Counted from the stretch's first letter, positions 8,773 to 17,940 are shown. The stretch: 33,289 nt of DNA from JAQVEM01 sp964595565 (GCA_964595565.1 CAZQQX010000021.1:1-33289); one strand, 5' to 3'. Notes: generated by a model not told the origin, from the letters alone. Numbers and translations are program-made.

Positions 8773-9711
8773 TTATATTCCCACTCCTAAAGACATTCTC
8801 TCCAGTCTTTTTATCCTTTCCTCCACAGGAGGATGGGTACTGAATATATTACTAAATGCTGCCTTTGCTTTGCTCCCAAATGGATTTTCTATAAACAAAT
8901 GAGCAGTTGCATTGCTGGCAGTTTTAACCTGGCTGTGCTGGCTGATTTTTTTAAGTGCATTTGCCAGCCCCGCCGGATATCTTGATATCATGGCGCCTGT
9001 TGAGTCAGCCAGAAATTCCCTGTTCCTGCTGATTGCCATCCTTATAATAGTAGCAATTATCGGTGAAAGAATCAAAAGTGCCAGACCCAGTACCAGAAAA
9101 ATAATAGAAAGTATGCCCCCGCCTGAACTTCTGCTGGTTCTCCTTCTGCCCCCTCCAAATATAAAGCTTCTGAGTATAATATTGCTTATTATAGCAATCA
9201 TTCCCACAAGAACCACTATTATAGCACCAAGTAGTATATCATAATTTTTTATATGGGAAAGCTCATGTGATATAACACCGCCAAGTTCTTGATCGTTTAA
9301 ATTATCAAGCAAACCCCGGGTAAAAACTATCACGCCATGCTCCGGATTGCGCCCGGTAGCAAAAGCATTCATACCATTATCCTCTATCATATAAATTCCG
9401 GGCATCGGCAACCCTGCCGCTATGGACAGCCCCTCCACCATATAGTAAATTCTAGGATTCTCTTCCCTCGATACAGGTTTTGCTCCAGTAATACCCAGCA
9501 CAATTTTATCACTGTAATAATAGCTTGAAAAACTCATAATAATAGCAATAATAAGAGCAAATACCATAAACAGAATTGAATAATTACTGCTCATACCATA
9601 ACGATAATCTAAATAAAACCCGAGGGCAAATCCTACCATAGTTATAAATATTACAAATCCAATTATTATAAATACTGTTTTTGCCCTATTTTTGGAAATA
9701 TGTTCGTACAT
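8773..9711 (-). CDS. htpX: HtpX-type membrane zinc metalloprotease
   Basis: HtpX is an M48 inner-membrane protease that degrades damaged or misfolded membrane proteins. Two membrane helices lie at about 12-32 and 44-64. The zinc site H149-E-L-S-H153 (ISHELSHIKNYD) is followed by two more helices (about 160-181 and 200-222) and the distal glutamate ligand E232 in SRNREFLADSTGA. The 312-residue length is normal, with a short basic Gly/Arg/Ser loop (about 186-199) between helices 3 and 4. It follows lemA by 34 bases; lemA-htpX pairing is common and suggests a joint membrane quality-control role. Confidence 0.95.
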   Translation of the reverse strand: MYEHISKNRAKTVFIIIGFVIFITMVGFALGFYLDYRYGMSSNYSILFMVFALIIAIIMSFSSYYYSDKIVLGITGAKPVSREENPRIYYMVEGLSIAAGLPMPGIYMIEDNGMNAFATGRNPEHGVIVFTRGLLDNLNDQELGGVISHELSHIKNYDILLGAIIVVLVGMIAIISNIILRSFIFGGGRRRTSRSSGGGILSIIFLVLGLALLILSPIIATIIRMAISRNREFLADSTGAMISRYPAGLANALKKISQHSQVKTASNATAHLFIENPFGSKAKAAFSNIFSTHPPVEERIKRLERMSLGVGI

Positions 9712-9745
9712 CTTCTAAATCACGCCTCATTATAAAAATAACTTA

Positions 9746-10315
9746 TTAAAAACTAACTTTAACCGGTCCTCGTGCCTCAGCCTCTTCTATTTCAAAATAA
9801 TCCCTTGAGTTAAAACCAAACATTCTGGCAAAAATATTTCCCGGAAACGTCTGTATTCGTGTGTTAAACCTCATAACCATATCATTATAAAATTGCCTTG
9901 CATAAGCGATATTGCTTTCAATCCCATTCAACTGCTCCATTAACCTTAAAAAATGCTGGTCGGCCTTAAGGTTCGGATAATTTTCAGACAATGCAAATAA
10001 AGACTTCAAAGTACCTGTTATCATATTCTCAGCCTCTGACTGGTCTTTAACTGTCTTGGCATCAATACCCATCTTTCTTGCATTAATTACCTTTTCCAGC
10101 GTCTCTCTTTCATGTTCTGCATAGCCCCTGACCGTCTCCACCAGATTGGGTATCAGGTCGTATCTTTTTCTTAATTGAACGTCAATCTGGTGCCATGAAT
10201 TATCAACCTTATTCCTCAAAGATATAATAGAATTATACAAACCTGCTGAAATCAAAATCAAAAGTATTATTATACCGGCCACAACCGCTATAATAACTAT
10301 CACACCAACTGCCAT
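9746..10315 (-). CDS. lemA: LemA family protein
   Basis: This 189-residue protein has one N-terminal membrane helix (about 3-27) and a four-helix-bundle domain with the LemA hallmarks: NSWHQIDVQLRKRYDLIPNLV, the VIN/AR stretch, ESNIAYARQFYND, and the FPGNIFARMFGF block near the C-terminus. LemA proteins are membrane-anchored and often encoded with HtpX; their exact function is not settled. A strong G-rich ribosome site (GAGGGGGG) lies just upstream of the ATG. It is the first gene of the minus-strand run down to queA. Confidence 0.93.
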   Translation of the reverse strand: MAVGVIVIIAVVAGIIILLILISAGLYNSIISLRNKVDNSWHQIDVQLRKRYDLIPNLVETVRGYAEHERETLEKVINARKMGIDAKTVKDQSEAENMITGTLKSLFALSENYPNLKADQHFLRLMEQLNGIESNIAYARQFYNDMVMRFNTRIQTFPGNIFARMFGFNSRDYFEIEEAEARGPVKVSF

Positions 10316-10402
10316 AATAACCCCCCTCTACTTTTAAATGTTTAATTTGATATTAAAATAAGACATTCTACATTTTTGTCCACTAAAAATAAACAACTTA
10401 AA

Positions 10403-10411
10403 ATTATATCA
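10403..10411 (-). promoter_or_regulatory. Possible extended -10 promoter for the lemA-to-queA run
   Basis: On the minus strand the bases read TGATATAAT, an extended -10 element about 90 bases before the lemA start. No good -35 is present, which is tolerable for extended -10 promoters but lowers certainty in such AT-rich DNA. Confidence 0.35.
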
Positions 10412-10480
10412 TATAAATAATCGCAAAAATATAACCTGCTGTGTTGCTGATTTAGTCTTCGTCCCACATATAATATTATT

Positions 10481-10509
10481 TTTACACATAAAATTTTTTA
10501 TGGTATATT
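10481..10509 (+). promoter_or_regulatory. Promoter for the EF-G2-like gene
   Basis: TTTACA (10481-10486), a 17-base spacer and TATATT (10504-10509) preceded by TGG form a sigma-A type promoter with an extended -10. It lies about 65 bases ahead of the start at 10576. Confidence 0.6.
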
Positions 10510-10575
10510 TCTTCTATTGTCCTAACTTATATCATTAACTATACATTTATTTATATATTTTTCGGGAGGATCTTA

Positions 10576-12657
10576 ATGGACAGTAAAAGTTGTGCGCATA
10601 ATAAAGTGGTCGGCATTATTTCGGGTAACGGTACCGGTAAAACTTCACTTTCAGAATGCATCCTGTACAATTCAGGAGTAGTCGATAGACAGGGTACCGT
10701 AGAATCAAAAAACACTGTTTCTGATTTCAATACTCTTGAAACTAAAAAAGGATTCAGCATAAATTCCAGTTTGCTTTATTACAACTGGAAAGATTTTAAC
10801 ATAAATCTTATAGACTGCCCGGGTTATATGGATTTTATAGGACAGACCCAGGCCGCACTCAGAATAGTTGATAGCACCCTGCTGGTCATTGATGCAAAAA
10901 CAGGCATACAGGCTCCAACTGAACTCGTAATAGAACTTCTTTCCCGGAATACTCATCCTATGTTTTTTGTACTTAATAAAATGGACCTTGAAAATATTGA
11001 TTATTCTAAAATAGTTGAAGACATAAAAAAAGAATATAAATTAAATCTTGTTCCCATTACCGTCCCCGTAAACAGTGGTGAAAATTTTTCAAAAATCGTA
11101 GATATACTCCAAAACCAGGCTTATGAATATAAAGATAAGAATCCTTCTGGAACAAAAATTGCCACAGACGAAAAGATTAAAGAACAGATTAATAGTCATC
11201 ATAACGAACTTATGGAATCAATAATTGAAACCGATGATGAATTGTTAAATAAATATCTCGAGGGTGAAAATGTAAGTGATGCACTGGTTAATGAAGTACT
11301 AAAAAAAGCAGTTACTGCAGGAAAGGTTGTGCCTGTATTTGCTGTTTCCGCGAGCAAAAATATTGGTGTAGATATTCTTATGGATTATATAAATAAATTA
11401 CTTCCATCACCTCTTGACATCAACCCTCTTAATGTTAAAGATTTAAAAAGTAATTCCGGGGTTGATATAAAATCTTCTCCTGATGGGCCTGTTCTTGCAT
11501 ATGTATTTAAAACCATGGCCGACCCTTACATTGGCAAATTATCTATATTCAGAGTCTTTTCGGGTATGATAAAATTAAATGAAAGTTATTACATTTCCAG
11601 CTCAGGAAAATCATATAAATTCACCAATTTATTTAAACTTCAGGGTAAAAATCAGGCTGATATAAGCGAGGCTTCATGTGGAGATATTGTAGCTGTCTCT
11701 AAAATTATAGAAATCTTAAATGATGATACAATATCCACACAGGACAATCCTTTGAAATTGCCTGAAACTGAATATTTTTTCCCCACACTACCAAAATCCT
11801 TAATACCCAGGAGCAAAGAAGATGAAGAGAAAATAAGCAACGGGCTTTCAAAGTTAATCCAGGAAGACCCAACATTAAAGCAGGAACTAAATCTTGAAAC
11901 ACACCAAAACATAATCTGGGGTATGGGAGAACTTCATCTTTCTACCGCCAGGGAAAAATTGAAAGATAAATTTGATGTTGATGTTGACCTCTATGCACCC
12001 GATGTTGCTTACAAAGAAACCATAAGAAAAGAAGCAAAAGCTGAATATAAATATAAAAAACAATCCGGAGGCAGAGGCCAGTATGGCCATGTTTTCATTG
12101 AATTAAAACCACTTCCCAGTGGTGGAGGTTTTGAATTCAAAGACAGTATATTCGGTGGAGCAATCCCCAAAGGATATATACCCGGAGTAGAAAAAGGTAT
12201 AAGGGAAGCACTGCAAAATGGAGTTCTTGCAGAATATCCTGTAGTTGATGTCAGTGTAAATTTATATGACGGCTCTTACCATACCGTTGACTCATCAGAA
12301 ATGGCCTTTAAAATAGCCGCATCCATGGCATTTAAAAAGGGCATGCATGCAGCTTCGCCGGTTATTCTTGAACCCATTATGGAACTGGAAATTCTGGTGC
12401 CAGAAAAATATATGGGTGATATTATCGGAGATATTAATGCAAAAAGAGGAAAAATTATTTCAATGACACCTGCTGAAAACAAAAAACAGCTTATAAAAGC
12501 TACTGTTCCTCAATCCGAGTCTTTTAATTATACCATTGATCTTACTTCGCTCACTCAGGGAAGAGGAAGATTTTCCCAGAAGTTTTCTCATTACGAAGAG
12601 TTACCTCCCAATATCGCTCAGAAGATAATAGATGAAAGGAACAAAGAGAAGGAATGA
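10576..12657 (+). CDS. EF-G2-like translational GTPase
   Basis: The protein is 693 residues and covers all EF-G domains, but it matches the EF-G2 (EF-G-like) branch better than canonical FusA. G1 is G17-NGTGKT, G3 is D80-CPGY84 (canonical EF-G has DTPGH), and G4 is NKMD (134-137). The switch-I region reads ETKKGFSI, with Ser where canonical factors have the conserved Thr. Domain IV has the GGRGQYGHV stretch. Thermus EF-G-2 and mycobacterial FusA2 are described members with a DTPGY-type G3; their role in the cell is unclear. The ribosome site GGGAGGA is at 10564-10570. The stop overlaps the start of the next gene in ATGA. Confidence 0.9.
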   Translation: MDSKSCAHNKVVGIISGNGTGKTSLSECILYNSGVVDRQGTVESKNTVSDFNTLETKKGFSINSSLLYYNWKDFNINLIDCPGYMDFIGQTQAALRIVDSTLLVIDAKTGIQAPTELVIELLSRNTHPMFFVLNKMDLENIDYSKIVEDIKKEYKLNLVPITVPVNSGENFSKIVDILQNQAYEYKDKNPSGTKIATDEKIKEQINSHHNELMESIIETDDELLNKYLEGENVSDALVNEVLKKAVTAGKVVPVFAVSASKNIGVDILMDYINKLLPSPLDINPLNVKDLKSNSGVDIKSSPDGPVLAYVFKTMADPYIGKLSIFRVFSGMIKLNESYYISSSGKSYKFTNLFKLQGKNQADISEASCGDIVAVSKIIEILNDDTISTQDNPLKLPETEYFFPTLPKSLIPRSKEDEEKISNGLSKLIQEDPTLKQELNLETHQNIIWGMGELHLSTAREKLKDKFDVDVDLYAPDVAYKETIRKEAKAEYKYKKQSGGRGQYGHVFIELKPLPSGGGFEFKDSIFGGAIPKGYIPGVEKGIREALQNGVLAEYPVVDVSVNLYDGSYHTVDSSEMAFKIAASMAFKKGMHAASPVILEPIMELEILVPEKYMGDIIGDINAKRGKIISMTPAENKKQLIKATVPQSESFNYTIDLTSLTQGRGRFSQKFSHYEELPPNIAQKIIDERNKEKE

Positions 12658-13889
12658 AAAAGAGATATAAAAAACATATGTTTATTTTTGACAGAATTCC
12701 TTATATACTTTTTGCTCTAATATTAATAGTTGCTCTTATTGTATTTTTTTCTTTAAGAAGCTGTACTTCCTTTGATTTATTTTCCGGAGAACAGCAAACA
12801 GAAGAGGAAGTAGATTATAGTTTATTGATAGCTTCACCAATCGACGATAATGTATTTAATTTTGTTAACGAGAATGAAACTGTTCCCATTGAAATAAAAG
12901 CAGCAGAAGTAGAGAGCACAGATTACACAATAAAAATAATGGTAAATAACACCGAGATAAAGTCTTTTACTTCGCCACCTTATGAGTATAACTGGAATCC
13001 CGGTAGCTCCGGTGAATATGAAATGGTAGCCCATGTTGTAGATAAAAATGGAAATACAATTGCATCCTCCAATACAGTAAATTTTAGCGTTCAGTATGAA
13101 ATTGAGCCCGAGGGAGAAACCACAGTAAATGTTGACACAGAGGAAAAGAAAAACCAGGTTTTAAATAACTCTGTTTTTAGAACCAATAATACAATCCCGA
13201 CAGGTGTTCCCTTATTCTCTTATAAATGTTATAGTCCCCCGGTCATAGATGCCAGCATCCAGGAATGGAATAAATTTGATAGTTTCAGCGATTTTGCACC
13301 AACAATTAAAAAAGAAAACTACACATCAAGAAACGATATATCCGGCACATTTTATTCATGCTGGGATGATGACAATTTCTTTCTCGCTGTTCAGGTTATT
13401 GATGATGTATTCAGCCAGAATTACGTAGGGAACCAGATAAATAAAGGTGATAGTATATCAATTGTATTTGATACCGAACTTGAAGAGGATATGCAGATTA
13501 AATTCTATAACAGTGATGATTACGAGATCAGATTATCCCCGGGTAGTTTTTCCGGAACCCTTGCCGAGTCGTTTACAAGCTGGCCTTCAAATTCAGCGCC
13601 GGGGGGCGCAATAATAAATTCAACCAGACTGGTAAATGGATATATACTTGAAGCAAGCATTCCCTGGTACAACTTTACAAATTACAAACCTTCCGATGGA
13701 GACATTCTGGGATTTACCGTATCCATACTTGATACTGATAATCTGGAATCTACAGAGCTTGTGATTTCTTCATCAAAAACTTTTGAATTTAATAACGTGT
13801 CTACTCTGGGCGCCATTGCACTTATTGATGTAGGAGATATTCAGGGAACCGGGGAAGAACCGGATGCTGAAGAAAGTGCCTTAGATTAA
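12654..13889 (+). CDS. Membrane-anchored protein with Ig-like and CBM9-like domains
   Basis: The protein is 411 residues. A basic N-terminus and one membrane helix (about 15-34) are followed by an acidic linker. An Ig-like beta domain (about 56-145; note SPIDDNVFNF and SPPYEYNWNPGSSGEY) comes next, then a C-terminal region (about 185-395) like the carbohydrate-binding family 9 fold (VIDASIQEWNKF, then FYSCWDDDNFFLAVQVIDD and DSISIVFDT). It is probably displayed outside the membrane and may bind glycans. The cysteine at 37 follows an arginine, so it is unlikely to be a lipobox. The start shares ATGA with the EF-G2 stop, an odd pairing of a ribosome factor with a surface protein. Specific function unknown. 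Confidence 0.7.
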   Translation: MKKRYKKHMFIFDRIPYILFALILIVALIVFFSLRSCTSFDLFSGEQQTEEEVDYSLLIASPIDDNVFNFVNENETVPIEIKAAEVESTDYTIKIMVNNTEIKSFTSPPYEYNWNPGSSGEYEMVAHVVDKNGNTIASSNTVNFSVQYEIEPEGETTVNVDTEEKKNQVLNNSVFRTNNTIPTGVPLFSYKCYSPPVIDASIQEWNKFDSFSDFAPTIKKENYTSRNDISGTFYSCWDDDNFFLAVQVIDDVFSQNYVGNQINKGDSISIVFDTELEEDMQIKFYNSDDYEIRLSPGSFSGTLAESFTSWPSNSAPGGAIINSTRLVNGYILEASIPWYNFTNYKPSDGDILGFTVSILDTDNLESTELVISSSKTFEFNNVSTLGAIALIDVGDIQGTGEEPDAEESALD

Positions 13890-14029
13890 AAAAATAATAA
13901 ATATTCTTTAATGGTTTATTAAGAATTAATTATCTCTTATAATTCGCCCTAAATTTATTTTATTCTCAGCTGTGCTGTTAAATAGCCTGAAGTTCAACCG
14001 GAAGTTCCAGTAAATATATAAAAAGAATT

Positions 14030-15115
14030 ATGGAAAAACGAACCAATACAAGAAGACTAATATTAAGGATAATAAATATAGTTATAGTAGTTGGACTGGG
14101 CGCATATCTTGTTTACTTTCTTCTTAACCGCGTAAGCTTCTCCGATTTAAAAAAATCATTTATTGAAGCCTACATGCCGTCTCTTGCCATTGGCCTCGGC
14201 TTAATGTTTTCAATGGACTTCTTTAAATCCTACAGGCAAAAAATTCTTATAGGAACAGAGGATATACGATATGCAGATATGTTTCTTATATCGCTTATAA
14301 GAAATGCCTTCAATATGGTGCTCCCGGCAAGAACAGGTGAACTTTCTTATGTATACACACTGAAAAGAAAATTTAAAATACCTGTAGAAATCGGGGTTTC
14401 AACTCTAATGATTGGCCTCATATTTGAACTAATACTGGTTTTCTTCATTGCCACTATTTCTATCATTATCGTTGGGATAAACAGATATTCTATATCTTCT
14501 GCGGGTATTATTATTATCTCTTCATTATTTCTTATAGCCAGCCTCCTGCTTTTATTTTTCCTTTCAAAATTTGTTAATTTCTTCATAAAAATTGGCGAAT
14601 ATCTTTTAAAAAGGTCCCCCCGTCTTAATAGCAGTAAAGTTTTCATTTATTTATATGATAAAATAAAAGAGACTCATAAAAGTATAATAATAATTAGACA
14701 AAGAGGAGTTTACTGGAAAGTATTTCTCCTTACTGTGGCTACAAGAGTAATAAAATTTACTTCTTATTACTTCCTTATACACGCATATTTAAAACCTATC
14801 GGTTATGATTTCTCCGAACTTTCTTTATGGGTTGTACTAATTGCAACTATTGCAGCAGAATTATCTGCTGTACTGCCGACCCATTCAATTGCCGGACTCG
14901 GGACATATGAGGCTGCTTTTGTATTTGCAATCGTAGCACTCGGGTTCCCCGAGCGACCTGCTATAATTGCAGCTTTTAACTATCATATTATTAATCTTAT
15001 ATTCACCATAATATGGGGGATAATAGCAGTCCTTATAATTATTATGCCATTTTATAAGATTAGGAAAAATTTAAATTCAAAAAATAATCTATCACAGAAT
15101 AATAATATATCTTAA
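14030..15115 (+). CDS. Flippase-like membrane protein (UPF0104 / LPG-synthase transmembrane family)
   Basis: The 361-residue protein has about eight membrane helices and the family motifs: SFIEAYMPSLAIGL near the start, the RNAFNMVLPARTGEL loop (about 90-105), and a late ELSAVLPTHSIAGLGTYEAA segment (about 280-300). This fold is that of the transmembrane part of lysylphosphatidylglycerol synthase and of AglD-like proteins, which are thought to move lipid-linked substrates across membranes. There is no cytosolic synthase domain. The ribosome site is weak. It lies 140 bases after the CBM9-like gene and could share its transcript. Substrate unknown. Confidence 0.8.
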   Translation: MEKRTNTRRLILRIINIVIVVGLGAYLVYFLLNRVSFSDLKKSFIEAYMPSLAIGLGLMFSMDFFKSYRQKILIGTEDIRYADMFLISLIRNAFNMVLPARTGELSYVYTLKRKFKIPVEIGVSTLMIGLIFELILVFFIATISIIIVGINRYSISSAGIIIISSLFLIASLLLLFFLSKFVNFFIKIGEYLLKRSPRLNSSKVFIYLYDKIKETHKSIIIIRQRGVYWKVFLLTVATRVIKFTSYYFLIHAYLKPIGYDFSELSLWVVLIATIAAELSAVLPTHSIAGLGTYEAAFVFAIVALGFPERPAIIAAFNYHIINLIFTIIWGIIAVLIIIMPFYKIRKNLNSKNNLSQNNNIS

Positions 15116-15256
15116 TCTGATAATAAATATCACATAAATTTATACCACAAATAATTTAATGTATCCCTTATTTATCTAACTAATAAGTTTATTCACAGAA
15201 AAAATTTAGATTCTGGCTGATATTTAAAATGATCTGCAAAAAATCTTTTACATTTA

Positions 15257-15667
15257 TTATATAATTATAGATATAATGCTTCTATACATTAACTCAGATA
15301 TATAACCAAAAACTAACCAGAACGGTAAATACAAAAGATTAACCACACCCAGTAATGCCCATCTACCTTTATATTCCCACGGGCACTTTTTTATGGTAAT
15401 TTTTAATAAACAGCCGTAGCCAAATTCTCCTGCAAAAATAACTACCAGATAGATAAATCCCCTTAATATAAAAGGGATAAAATTTATCATATTATATAAA
15501 GGCCCGATTGCCAGCCCCCATATTCCATAAATGGGGAACATCCATAAATAAGACCTTCCTTTTAATGCTTTATCCCTGTACCTGATATAATCATGTATCG
15601 AGGAAAAAAATACTTCTACTCCAACTCCAAAAAAGCTAAATACCAAAAATAATATTATATATTTCAT
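15257..15667 (-). CDS. CmpB-like membrane protein (putative ABC-transporter type IV family)
   Basis: This small integral membrane protein (136 residues, about four helices) has the GRSYLWMFPIYGIWGLAIGPLY segment typical of the family called 'putative ABC transporter type IV' (CmpB/DUF1113). No ATPase gene is adjacent and the transport assignment of this family is weak. It starts 32 bases after the Fur-family gene on the same strand, so the two are probably cotranscribed. Confidence 0.65.
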   Translation of the reverse strand: MKYIILFLVFSFFGVGVEVFFSSIHDYIRYRDKALKGRSYLWMFPIYGIWGLAIGPLYNMINFIPFILRGFIYLVVIFAGEFGYGCLLKITIKKCPWEYKGRWALLGVVNLLYLPFWLVFGYISELMYRSIISIII

Positions 15668-15699
15668 ACTATTAGAGCTTTCTGCATATTTAGATTAAT

Positions 15700-16170
15700 T
15701 TAACGTGAGCACTTGCTACATGTTCCGGAAAAGAATATCTGATATTTATCTATCTTAATCCTGCAATTTTTAAAAATACGTTTCTGTGCATCATCTATCA
15801 TTTCTATTTTTACAGCATCCCTGAGGCATTTGTTGTTTACTATAATGTTCCCGCAGTTCTCACATATCATATATACTGATGTTTCCTTTTTACAATCTCT
15901 TGACAGCATGTAATAAGACTTATCGTTGCCAGGGCTGATTTTACAAATTAAATTAATTCTTGATAAAAGTTCAAGAGTCCTGTATACAGTAGCTATACCG
16001 ATTTCCGGATAATTTTTCCTTACCATAAGGTATATTTCATCAGCTTTATAAAAACTGGGGTTTTCTTTTAATACGCTAATTATAGCTTTCCTGGGTTTTG
16101 TTGACTTATATCCCAGATTCTTAAGTTTATTATTATAATACTCTATACTTTTTTTCCCTGATTCTGCCAT
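15700..16170 (-). CDS. Fur-family regulator lacking histidines
   Basis: The protein is 156 residues. An N-terminal winged helix (about 10-85, with TKPRKAIISVL and IGIATVYRTLELLSR) is followed by the dimerisation domain with the two structural zinc pairs C103-x2-C106 and C151-x2-C154. Typical Fur, Zur and PerR proteins carry several histidines just before the first CxxC (HHHDH-like) and one near the helix at about residue 40; these form the regulatory metal site. Here those positions read ETSVYMICENC and FYKADEIY, and the protein has no histidine at all. It keeps the fold and structural zinc but probably does not sense metal in the classical way. An AAGGAT ribosome site precedes the ATG. Confidence 0.9.
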   Translation of the reverse strand: MAESGKKSIEYYNNKLKNLGYKSTKPRKAIISVLKENPSFYKADEIYLMVRKNYPEIGIATVYRTLELLSRINLICKISPGNDKSYYMLSRDCKKETSVYMICENCGNIIVNNKCLRDAVKIEMIDDAQKRIFKNCRIKIDKYQIFFSGTCSKCSR

Positions 16171-16347
16171 TTTATTATCCTTATTCTTATAACTAATATA
16201 AATACTAACCCTGTTGTAAAACTGTTTAAAGATATACCTGATTATAAAGATTTATACACATTAACCGGTATATAGCCATATCTGAATATATTTTTTTTCA
16301 ATACTATTAATATTTTCAACTGTTTGAAATGTTAAATTATTCCCATA

Positions 16348-16358
16348 AGTTAGTCAAG
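16348..16358. promoter_or_regulatory. Single AGTTAGTCAAG half-site
   Basis: This is an exact 11-base match to the half-site of the two operator modules at 27347 and 31169. Read on the minus strand it contains TTGACT, followed 17 bases later by TAACAT, a possible weak promoter for the Fur-family gene. No facing half-site is found, so it may be only a -35 box. Confidence 0.35.
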
Positions 16359-16440
16359 TGCCTGGAGACAATTGCCGGGGGATATAATATAAAATTTAAT
16401 TTTTTTAGCTCAAATATATTATTGTAAATAAAAATTTATA

Positions 16441-16469
16441 TTGATATAATCTCAAATCAATTTTATATT
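16441..16469 (+). promoter_or_regulatory. Promoter for the DUF1015 gene
   Basis: TTGATA (16441-16446), 17 bases, then TATATT (16464-16469). The start codon is about 58 bases further on, behind an AAGGAT ribosome site. Confidence 0.55.
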
Positions 16470-16527
16470 AATTTAGTAAGGTTCTAACAACGCTTAATAT
16501 CCTTACTTCTTTAAAAGGATTAATTAT

Positions 16528-17832
16528 ATGGTTGATATTCTACCTTTAAGAGGACTTTTTTATAATAAAAATAAAGTAAGAAATATTTCTAAAGTTATAT
16601 CTCCTCCCTATGACGTAATTTCCCCGCACCTTAAAAAAGAACTTTACAAATATCACCCCTTCAATATTATTAATCTTACCCTTCCGGAAGGTAAAACCGA
16701 AGAAAGATACATCAGAGCAGGTAAAACCCTAACCAGCTGGATAGATAACGGCATACTAAAAACTGACAGCGAAAGATGTTTTTATGTCTTTGAAGAAAGT
16801 TTTGTGCACAGCGGTGATACAAAAAAAATTTCAGGTTTCATCGGTCTAACCAGAATAGAGCCATATTCCAATCTAAAAATTATCCCCCATGAAAAAACCT
16901 CATCCACAATAAAAAAAGACAGATTAAAATTATTATCTGAATGCAGGACAAACTTCGGGCTTGTTTATACGCTTTATAATGACAGACAACAAAAAATAAA
17001 ATTAATACTGAAAGACAATGTTAATAAAAATCCTGTAATAGATACACGTGCCGCATACGATAATAGTTTAAGATTTAAATTGTGGAAAATTTCAGATAAC
17101 CGGGATATAAATATAATTACAGACCTGATGAAAAATAAAAAACTGATAATAGCAGACGGGCACCACAGATACGAAACCTCGCTGAATTACAGAAACAACC
17201 ATTTGAAACAGTTTAAGCAGGAAAAAGAATATAAATTAATGCCTGAAGATTTTATTCTTACCCTGTATATTGATAGCAACCAGAGCGACTTTTTGATACT
17301 GCCAAACTACAGACTATTAAAATTTAAAAAATATCCGGGTTTAAATGAATTAATTAAAATCATCAGTAACAGCTTTGATTTTGAAATACAATCACTAAAA
17401 TCTAATGATTATATTAAAGAAAAACTATCAAAATCAAAGCAAAAAGGGCTTAAAAGCTTTTTCCTTTATGATATGGATAAAAACTCTTGTTTTTTAACTC
17501 TAAAAAAAATTAATTTAGATAAAATTGCCTTTAAAAATAACTCGGATAAGGATTACCTTTTAATGGATATAAATATACTCCATAAATTTTTTATGGAACA
17601 AATTGCTGCCCGCTATAAAATTAAAAAAACCGGATACAGCCATTCAATTAATAATGTAATAGACAGCATAGATCGCAGGAAATTTGATATCGGGATATTT
17701 TTAAACCCACCTTCGGTTTTTGAACTTGAAAGGACCTGCGCTGCTGGATATATTATGCCGGAAAAATCCACTTATTTCTACCCGAAACCCTGTTCGGGAC
17801 TTGTCATGTATAAATTTGACAGCTATCATTAA
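16528..17832 (+). CDS. DUF1015 family protein
   Basis: The 434-residue protein carries the DUF1015 hallmarks: ISPPYDVISP at 24-33, a PHEKT segment after about residue 115, and the IADGHHRYETS block around D210-H212-H213-R214-Y215. It is soluble, with no signal peptide. The family is widespread in Actinomycetota, Clostridia and archaea and is not biochemically characterised; the invariant DGHHRY suggests an active or binding site. It is monocistronic with its own promoter and converges on the PEPCK gene. Confidence 0.88.
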   Translation: MVDILPLRGLFYNKNKVRNISKVISPPYDVISPHLKKELYKYHPFNIINLTLPEGKTEERYIRAGKTLTSWIDNGILKTDSERCFYVFEESFVHSGDTKKISGFIGLTRIEPYSNLKIIPHEKTSSTIKKDRLKLLSECRTNFGLVYTLYNDRQQKIKLILKDNVNKNPVIDTRAAYDNSLRFKLWKISDNRDINIITDLMKNKKLIIADGHHRYETSLNYRNNHLKQFKQEKEYKLMPEDFILTLYIDSNQSDFLILPNYRLLKFKKYPGLNELIKIISNSFDFEIQSLKSNDYIKEKLSKSKQKGLKSFFLYDMDKNSCFLTLKKINLDKIAFKNNSDKDYLLMDINILHKFFMEQIAARYKIKKTGYSHSINNVIDSIDRRKFDIGIFLNPPSVFELERTCAAGYIMPEKSTYFYPKPCSGLVMYKFDSYH

Positions 17833-17940
17833 ATTTGGATGCAGGTGTAATTTATATAAACATCAGCATTTACCATAATATAGCAGATAATCCAGTTCAA
17901 TCGCTGTAAAACGGCCGTAATTTATCATTAAAGAAAAGTG

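Larger units (their letters stand above)
16171..16527. other. Divergent intergenic region between the Fur-family and DUF1015 genes
   Basis: It holds a good plus-strand promoter (16441-16469), a lone copy of the XylR-like half-site (16348-16358), and a short hairpin CCTGG/CCGGG at about 16361-16379 with no T-tract. No gene is seen. Confidence 0.5.

Noticed and set aside
12654..12770. Lipoprotein signal in the Ig/CBM9-like protein (cysteine 37)
   Set aside because: The residues before the cysteine are L-R-S with a long preceding helix and basic start, which fits a membrane anchor better than a lipobox.
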